This document shows positions 50,897-56,017 of a stretch of 56,017 nt of DNA, piece after piece; positions within the stretch are counted from its first letter, which is position 1, and each line of letters opens with the position of its first letter. The notes beneath the pieces were generated by a model. That model was not told the origin of the DNA, searched no databases, and worked only from the letters and a program-made list of their open reading frames with translations. A program made the translations under genes and the position numbers. Location: assembly GCA_958477465.1 (NCBI GenBank), contig CAUEFX010000021.1:1-56017 (forward strand), written 5' to 3'. The DNA is from an uncultured Bacteroides sp. (GTDB taxonomy: Bacteria > Bacteroidota > Bacteroidia > Bacteroidales > Bacteroidaceae).

Positions 50897-51031
50897 TGGG
50901 GATGAAACTTGTTTTGTTATGAATTTTTAGGGTATGAGACTTTTCTTTACTGAAAGCGTTTTTGAATGAAAGAACAGTGAATAGAGTATCAAAAAAATAG
51001 TAGAAATCATCTGTTAAACAAAATATTTCAA

Positions 51032-51039
51032 TAACTTTG
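51032..51039 (+). promoter_or_regulatory. Promoter -7 box for the HTCS gene
   Basis: TAACTTTG on the plus strand, 226 nt before the ATG, giving a long leader in which I see no gene. Confidence 0.5.
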
Positions 51040-51265
51040 CTTTTGATAAGTATAGCGATAGAGGTTTGTATATGCCATAATGGAACATTATAAATATACT
51101 ATTTTATCGCTATCTTTCAAATATTCAAGATGCTATAATTTAACGAATTGACCTTGAATTGGTAGATTTGTTTTCTTATAGGAATAGTGTATTTGTAGAA
51201 ACCTGAAGAGACGTCGGTGTGATAAAGGCGGCTATCTTATATGTAAAGTTTTAGCTGAGTGTACT

Positions 51266-54200
51266 ATGAAACATATTGGTAAAGTTATTGGGGAACTATT
51301 GTGTATTTTGCTGTTCTATCCATTTTATGGAATGGCACAAAATATAAAGTCTTTTGATTTTAAAGGGAACTTTCTCTATAATACAATAACTTCTATCGAG
51401 CAGGATACGTTGGGGTTTATGTGGTTAGGTTTGGATAACGGGGTTTTTCTTTTTGATGGTTATTCTCTTCAACCATTAACTCATTCAATGATAAGTGAAC
51501 GTTATGTTAATTTTCTAAGTCACAGGAAAACAACATTGTATGTAGGAACCAATGAAGGACTTTATGCCTACGATTATAAAAATGACCGATGTAACCTTTG
51601 TTCTCCATTGTTGAAATCTCTTAATATTATAGCTTATCAGTATAACCGTAATTATCAAGTTATAGCTACAGATAGAGAGATTTTCTTGTTCGACTATAAC
51701 TGGAAGTTTATTCACAAAATTACTATATACAAAGAAGCGCTGAATAATCATATTACCTCCATGGTGATTTATGGAAATCAAGAAGTCTTATTGGGTACAG
51801 AATCTGGTTTGGTGATTATTCATATTGAGAATGATGGCAAAATGAGCCCCTACACTTTGTATAGTGGAGACAAAATTGTTCAATTATTTATTGATAGCCG
51901 TAATAACCTGTGGATATGTCGTGGCGAAGAGATATTGTATAGTAATATAGATACTTTGAAATCTGTGGAAATACCTGAATTTAAACATGTTGCCTATAAT
52001 CATGAAGTTATCTCCTTTTTTGAATACGCAAATCAAGTGTGGGTGGGAACCAGGGGATATGGAATTTCCATATACGAATATGATCATAGTGGAAAGGTAG
52101 TCTTGAAAGATAAATTGTTAATAGATAAATCCGGAGATAGCGAACTGAAAAATACCATCAATAAAATATATAAGGACAAGAAATCCGGAATCTGGATATG
52201 TACATTAGAGGGGGTATATTTATACAATATATACAACGACGACTCTTCCGGCTTTCATGCTATCAAGCATAGTAAAAATGGAAAGAATGTTCCGTCTAGC
52301 AATATTATTTCTTCCATATATTGTGATGATGATGATTTATGGTTAGCCACATCCAATGGAGTTAATAAAATAAAGTGGAATAATAGAAATGATTATACTA
52401 TTACGCAATATGTTGACCGGAGAAATACAAATGACATAATGGCCGGTAACAAAATACAGTGTATCACCAAATTCAAAGATCAAACTTTCTTGATCGGTAC
52501 GAAAAATGCAATCAAATTTTTCGATTCGGAAAGATGTCTTTTTTATGATAATCAATCACTGAATATTGCATTAGAACAGTATGGAATGCGGTATGTACGT
52601 TCTATATTTAAGGACTATTACAATAATATTTGGCTTGCATTCTCCGAAGGTGGGGTTGGCTGTATCAATACTTCAACCGGTCAATTCACCAGATTAGACT
52701 ATCCGGAGAAGGTGAAAGGCAGGCATAGAGCCATTTGCAGGGACAACAATGGAAACATTTGGCTTTCGTCAGACAATGATGGGCTATATTGTCTGCAACT
52801 GGACGATGATTTGAAAGTTAGGGGTACAAAATTATACCATAGAAATACGTTTGGTGGATCGTGGATAACGGCAATATATATAGATCATCAAAAGAGAATA
52901 TGGGCAGGTACGGCAAACGGATTATACAGATACGACATTGAACAAGATAGGTTTATCAGACTAGAGTTCCCGTATTCAAGAAAGAGTTCCTATATTGGAG
53001 CTATTATACAGGATAATATGGAAAATGTATGGGCGGTTAGTTTACACGGTATTTATAAGATAAATTTGGAAGATTTGATTGTATATTATGAATTGAATGT
53101 AAATCAAGATTTTGTAAAGACATGGTATATTCTGGGAACATGCGTTAACCGCAATGGAGAAATTTTTGTAGGAGGGGTAAATGGACTTAACTTTTTTAAC
53201 CCTACCCAATTGACACCGGACACTTATCCGCATAATGTTTTTATATCCGGTATAAAACTTCTGAATAATGAGGATTTTTCCGATGAGAAGAAAAACCGGT
53301 TGCATGAGATTAATAATTCGGGCGAGTTAGTGTTATCGTATAAAGATACTCAATTTTCCTTGTCTTTCAGTTCTCTCTATTATAAAGATCCGTTAATAAT
53401 AGAATATGCCTATATGTTAGAGGGCTTTGATAACGATTGGGTCATTACGGATGCATCAAGAAACAATGCTTCTTATTCCAACTTAACTCCCGGTACATAC
53501 ACTTTTAAAGTAAAATCGACTAATGCTTCGGGTATCTGGATGGATAATATACGAACTGTCAAGATTGTGGTAGAAAAGTCACCATGGAGAACTTGGTGGG
53601 CCTACTCCTTATATGTGACTATAATTGTAGGTGTTTTACTATTAGTTGTCCGAAACTTTAATTTAGGTTCAAAATTGCGGCACAAGGATGCTTTGGCTAA
53701 GTGGAAATTAGACTATTACACTCGTTTATCATACGGTTTTAAAGTGCCATTGACTCTAATTTATGCACCTCTGCAATATTTGCTGAAAAACTATGATCAG
53801 TTGACAAAGGCAGACATTAAGCAGATGCTGCATACGATGTCTGGCAATGTATTCAAATTGTCGGAACAAGTGTCGAAATTGATGGAGTTCAAAAAAGTAT
53901 CCTTGGGAGAGTATGATGTACAATTATCAAAGGTGGATGTTATTCCTGTTATCCAAGGAATTTGCAATTTATTTATAGATGAGTTTGCCACCAAACATAT
54001 AACTTATTCAATAGAAGGAAACGTGACTTCTGTTACAGCTATCATAGACATAACTAAGATAGAAGTAGCTCTATATAATATTATGGAAGATGTTATTTCT
54101 TATATAGTGGACGATGGCAGAGTTGAGGTGAAATACATGCTTGACTCTCATGATTACAGGCTGAACGTAAGTGTTGTTGCATCGCGAACTGAAGAAGCTA

Positions 54201-55216
54201 AGGCTAATGTACAAGAGTTAAATACTCGCTTTTTAATTGCGTATGATTATTTGAAAGTGCATCATTGTGAACTATCCATCTGTAATATTGGAGGAAACCG
54301 GATGAGGGAATATACTTTTGGCTTGTTATTAGGCAACTCTCATTATAGTGTTAGGGAAATGAAAACATTGGATAAAGCGCAATCCGTATCGCTGTTATTA
54401 CCAGTAACTGTTCAAAAAAACAAAGCAGTGGATGAATTATATATTGATTCGGATAACACTTTGCCGGTGATTTATCTGTATGAGGGAGACAAAGACATAG
54501 ACCTCTTTATAAAGTCTGTTTTCCAAAATAAGTTTAATGTATCACTAAATACTGCTTCTACCGACATAGGGTACATGCTCGACAAAATACCTTCTTTAGT
54601 TATTTTTGATGTTGTGAAAGAAGACGACTATAAATTTGAGTTATGCTGTAAAATGAAAGAATGCCAGCTATTATCAGCGATACCCGTCATTTTCATTTCT
54701 TCGCTTTCTTCTGAAATAGCGGAGCAGAAGGCGTATGAAGTAGGGGCTGATGTCTTTATTGCAAAACCCTTCAATGTAGCTATCCTAGATGCAAGAATAA
54801 GGCAGTTACTTGATGTACGTACGGCAATCAAAGAGAATATTCGAAAAGAATTGATTATAGATCCAAAAGAAGTTCTTATTACATCAGATGATGACAAATT
54901 CGTTGCTAATATTATCAATATTATCGAAGATAACATAGCAGATGTTGAGTTTAATATTGATAAATTGGCAGGTTTGTTAAATATAAGCCGTTCTACCTTA
55001 TATAGGAAAACGATGGAAATTACAAATTTGTCGCCAGGTGATTTAATCAAAAAAAGACGCATGCGACGAGCTGCAGAACTGTTAAAACAAACTTCTCACT
55101 CTGTCTTAGAAATATGTTACATGGTTGGGTATTCGGATCAACGCTATTTTGGGCAGAGTTTTAAGAAAGAGTTTGGTATGACTCCAAAACAATATTCAAT
55201 TAAGGCAAAGGTATAG
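51266..55216 (+). CDS. Hybrid two-component system regulator (HTCS) with degenerate kinase and receiver domains
   Basis: 1316 residues. Order: signal peptide (1-24, GMAQ); two sensor propellers of repeated LWICRGEE/IWICTLEGVYL-type blades (about 30-660); a Y_Y_Y domain (about 690-770); one membrane helix (about 776-797); kinase-like region (about 805-1030); receiver-like domain (1066-1185); AraC-type DNA-binding domain (about 1215-1316, YSDQRYFGQSFKKEFGMTPKQY). The phospho-acceptor motif SHE(L/F)RTPL is SYGFKVPL, with Y823 replacing His and Gly replacing Glu; the ATP-binding N and G boxes are not recognisable. The receiver lost its acidic pair (YEGDKD) but keeps D1115 and KPF. The sensor and DNA-binding ends look intact. 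Confidence 0.93.
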   Translation: MKHIGKVIGELLCILLFYPFYGMAQNIKSFDFKGNFLYNTITSIEQDTLGFMWLGLDNGVFLFDGYSLQPLTHSMISERYVNFLSHRKTTLYVGTNEGLYAYDYKNDRCNLCSPLLKSLNIIAYQYNRNYQVIATDREIFLFDYNWKFIHKITIYKEALNNHITSMVIYGNQEVLLGTESGLVIIHIENDGKMSPYTLYSGDKIVQLFIDSRNNLWICRGEEILYSNIDTLKSVEIPEFKHVAYNHEVISFFEYANQVWVGTRGYGISIYEYDHSGKVVLKDKLLIDKSGDSELKNTINKIYKDKKSGIWICTLEGVYLYNIYNDDSSGFHAIKHSKNGKNVPSSNIISSIYCDDDDLWLATSNGVNKIKWNNRNDYTITQYVDRRNTNDIMAGNKIQCITKFKDQTFLIGTKNAIKFFDSERCLFYDNQSLNIALEQYGMRYVRSIFKDYYNNIWLAFSEGGVGCINTSTGQFTRLDYPEKVKGRHRAICRDNNGNIWLSSDNDGLYCLQLDDDLKVRGTKLYHRNTFGGSWITAIYIDHQKRIWAGTANGLYRYDIEQDRFIRLEFPYSRKSSYIGAIIQDNMENVWAVSLHGIYKINLEDLIVYYELNVNQDFVKTWYILGTCVNRNGEIFVGGVNGLNFFNPTQLTPDTYPHNVFISGIKLLNNEDFSDEKKNRLHEINNSGELVLSYKDTQFSLSFSSLYYKDPLIIEYAYMLEGFDNDWVITDASRNNASYSNLTPGTYTFKVKSTNASGIWMDNIRTVKIVVEKSPWRTWWAYSLYVTIIVGVLLLVVRNFNLGSKLRHKDALAKWKLDYYTRLSYGFKVPLTLIYAPLQYLLKNYDQLTKADIKQMLHTMSGNVFKLSEQVSKLMEFKKVSLGEYDVQLSKVDVIPVIQGICNLFIDEFATKHITYSIEGNVTSVTAIIDITKIEVALYNIMEDVISYIVDDGRVEVKYMLDSHDYRLNVSVVASRTEEAKANVQELNTRFLIAYDYLKVHHCELSICNIGGNRMREYTFGLLLGNSHYSVREMKTLDKAQSVSLLLPVTVQKNKAVDELYIDSDNTLPVIYLYEGDKDIDLFIKSVFQNKFNVSLNTASTDIGYMLDKIPSLVIFDVVKEDDYKFELCCKMKECQLLSAIPVIFISSLSSEIAEQKAYEVGADVFIAKPFNVAILDARIRQLLDVRTAIKENIRKELIIDPKEVLITSDDDKFVANIINIIEDNIADVEFNIDKLAGLLNISRSTLYRKTMEITNLSPGDLIKKRRMRRAAELLKQTSHSVLEICYMVGYSDQRYFGQSFKKEFGMTPKQYSIKAKV

Positions 55217-55338
55217 GGATAGAGTCACTTGTTTGACGTCTGCATATATTCTTCATATATACGAATTGCTTACTATTATAAATCAGTGTTATCTGCAGAT
55301 GAAACATTATATAGATACTTCGTTTTTTGGGGGGATTC
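55217..55338. other. A/T-rich spacer after the HTCS gene
   Basis: No supported gene. Together with the fragment at 55339-55610 it fills the 411-base space before the GH2 gene. No strong terminator is visible for the HTCS transcript. Confidence 0.5.
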
Positions 55339-55610
55339 TTATTGTGGAAAGTCTGTTTCCAAATCAGAAACATTAATCCAGCTTGCTGATATTCGTTTTC
55401 CGTTTCTTACCCTGTTCCCAAAGTTATGGGCTTCACTAATGTCTGGATATTTATCAAAGATATTATCCATCGAACCCAATAAGTACTCATGTGGTCTGCA
55501 TCATTGGCTACACAAAATAAAATATTGACTTTAGACATAGTCTGTGCCGTTGCAGTTGGTACTTGTGCAATAGTTGTAATACCCAGTAAAGAAAGTATAT
55601 GGATATTCAT
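55339..55610 (-). pseudogene. Decayed sulfatase-like gene fragment (S1-type N-terminus)
   Basis: Frame 1 (55610 down) encodes a signal peptide (MNIHILSLLGITTIAQVP...AQ) followed by KVNILFCVANDADHMSTYWV, which resembles the S1-sulfatase opening PNILFCxADDA-x-HMxAYG but with a metal-binding Asp changed to Asn. Soon after, coding sense moves to another frame (EYLLGSMDNIFDKYPDISEAHNFGNRVRNGKRI, split here: EYLLGSMDNIFDKYPDISE then AHNFGNRVRNGKRI) ending at a stop near 55339. The rest of a sulfatase (about 450 residues) is missing. Probably the two ends of a deleted gene or a deletion fusion. Sulfatase identity is moderate. Confidence 0.5.
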
Positions 55611-55627
55611 AGTGAGATATTTGGATG

Positions 55628-56017
55628 TTAATGTTTTTTGTAAAACTCATTTATTATACGCCATGCTTTTTTCCGATAGCCTTGATCTGAGATTAATCCT
55701 TTTCGATTCCAACCATTTTGATTGAGCGGGTGAAAACGATAGGGAGAACGGAAATCAAACAAAATCCAAGGGGCTATACCTGTCAAATTAGGAATGGAAA
55801 TAAACATTTCCAAATTGTCCTTATACAACTGTTCTTGGTATTCTTCGCTCCAAGAACTCGCTACTGTAGCATCTCCAGATTGACCATATAATGCTTCTCC
55901 ACCAAATTCAGAAATAAAAAGCGGTTTATCAGGACAGATATTCCAACTAATTTCAGATGGCTTTGCATAATTCGGAGCATCCCCACCCAGTATTTCCTCC
56001 TCAATTAGCATCTTTTG
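55628..56017 (-). CDS. GH2-family glycoside hydrolase, C-terminal part only (runs off the window)
   Basis: The frame is open to the window edge (129 codons plus stop visible). It contains the GH2 nucleophile region KPLFISEFGGEALYG, the catalytic Glu being in SEFGG, then WSEEYQEQLYKDNLEMFISI, GIAPWILFDFRSPYR, and NGWNRKGLISDQGYRKKAWRIINEFYKKH, the conserved end of the TIM barrel in beta-glucuronidase/beta-galactosidase types. Beside an HTCS regulator and a sulfatase remnant it suggests a polysaccharide-utilisation locus aimed at a sulfated or uronic-acid glycan. The internal Met at 56011 is not the start. Confidence 0.85.
   Translation of the reverse strand, partial: QKMLIEEEILGGDAPNYAKPSEISWNICPDKPLFISEFGGEALYGQSGDATVASSWSEEYQEQLYKDNLEMFISIPNLTGIAPWILFDFRSPYRFHPLNQNGWNRKGLISDQGYRKKAWRIINEFYKKH

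Noticed and set aside
55229..55528. 99-residue plus-strand frame after the HTCS gene
   Set aside because: No recognisable domain; the opposite strand carries a signal peptide and sulfatase-like start that explain the region better.

Overview
The window looks like a chromosomal segment of a gut Bacteroides species. The signs are: promoters of the Bacteroidetes type (a -7 box TAnnTTTG in front of most genes, little Shine-Dalgarno signal); a hybrid two-component system (HTCS) beside a glycoside hydrolase; T9SS-type C-terminal domains; a C10 (streptopain-like) peptidase; obligate-anaerobe enzymes (NrdD/NrdG); and Bacteroidetes-only families (DUF4290, DUF5056, DUF6249, DUF6769). I see no rRNA, tRNA, insertion sequence or CRISPR array.

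Layout. 1-2.4 kb: a four-gene ExbB/ExbD proton-channel operon. 2.4-8.2 kb: GNAT acetyltransferase and M64 peptidase, an Lrp/AsnC regulator, the thyA-folA pair, and a phospholipase D-like cardiolipin synthase. 8.7-10.2 kb: a translationally coupled ECF sigma operon. 10.3-13.3 kb: an ORF6N protein, an rRNA cytosine methyltransferase and a lipoprotein. 13.4-19.6 kb: a heavy-metal RND efflux operon led by a small Cys/His-rich protein. 19.8-22.5 kb: a TonB-C-like lipoprotein, an ABC-F ATPase and a lone receiver protein. 22.6-27.5 kb: polyphosphate kinase and a phosphate transporter, with a divergent phosphoesterase. 27.7-31.9 kb: rfbA-rfbB, menA and a metallophosphoesterase. 32-36.2 kb: a divergent pair of secreted proteins that both end in a sorting-type domain. 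36.5-38.7 kb: yicC-gmk-nadD. 39-45.8 kb: a housekeeping run tsaB-DUF4290-murA-rimM-M23 peptidase-dxr-rseP. 45.9-49.2 kb: nrdD-nrdG behind a cobalamin riboswitch. 49.3-56 kb: a hemolysin III-family protein, a 1.3 kb gene-free stretch, a large HTCS regulator, a decayed sulfatase-like fragment, and the C-terminal end of a GH2 glycosidase that runs off the window.

Most genes are ordinary. The unusual signal is between them. At least seven intergenic spaces hold short degenerate tandem arrays whose unit is almost always 21-24 bp, most often exactly 22 bp, although the unit sequence mostly differs from place to place; two arrays 44 kb apart share one unit. Two further spacers are bounded by long inverted repeats (31 bp perfect; 37-38 bp imperfect) and look like MITE-type elements. 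The HTCS has lost its phospho-accepting histidine and most ATP-binding signatures while keeping sensor and DNA-binding domains. MurA has Asp where fosfomycin-sensitive enzymes have the target Cys.

All calls come from reading the sequence and remembered family signatures; no database search was run. Start codons were often moved inward from the longest frame, because the TAnnTTTG box lies inside the longer frame or because the conserved N-terminus begins later.
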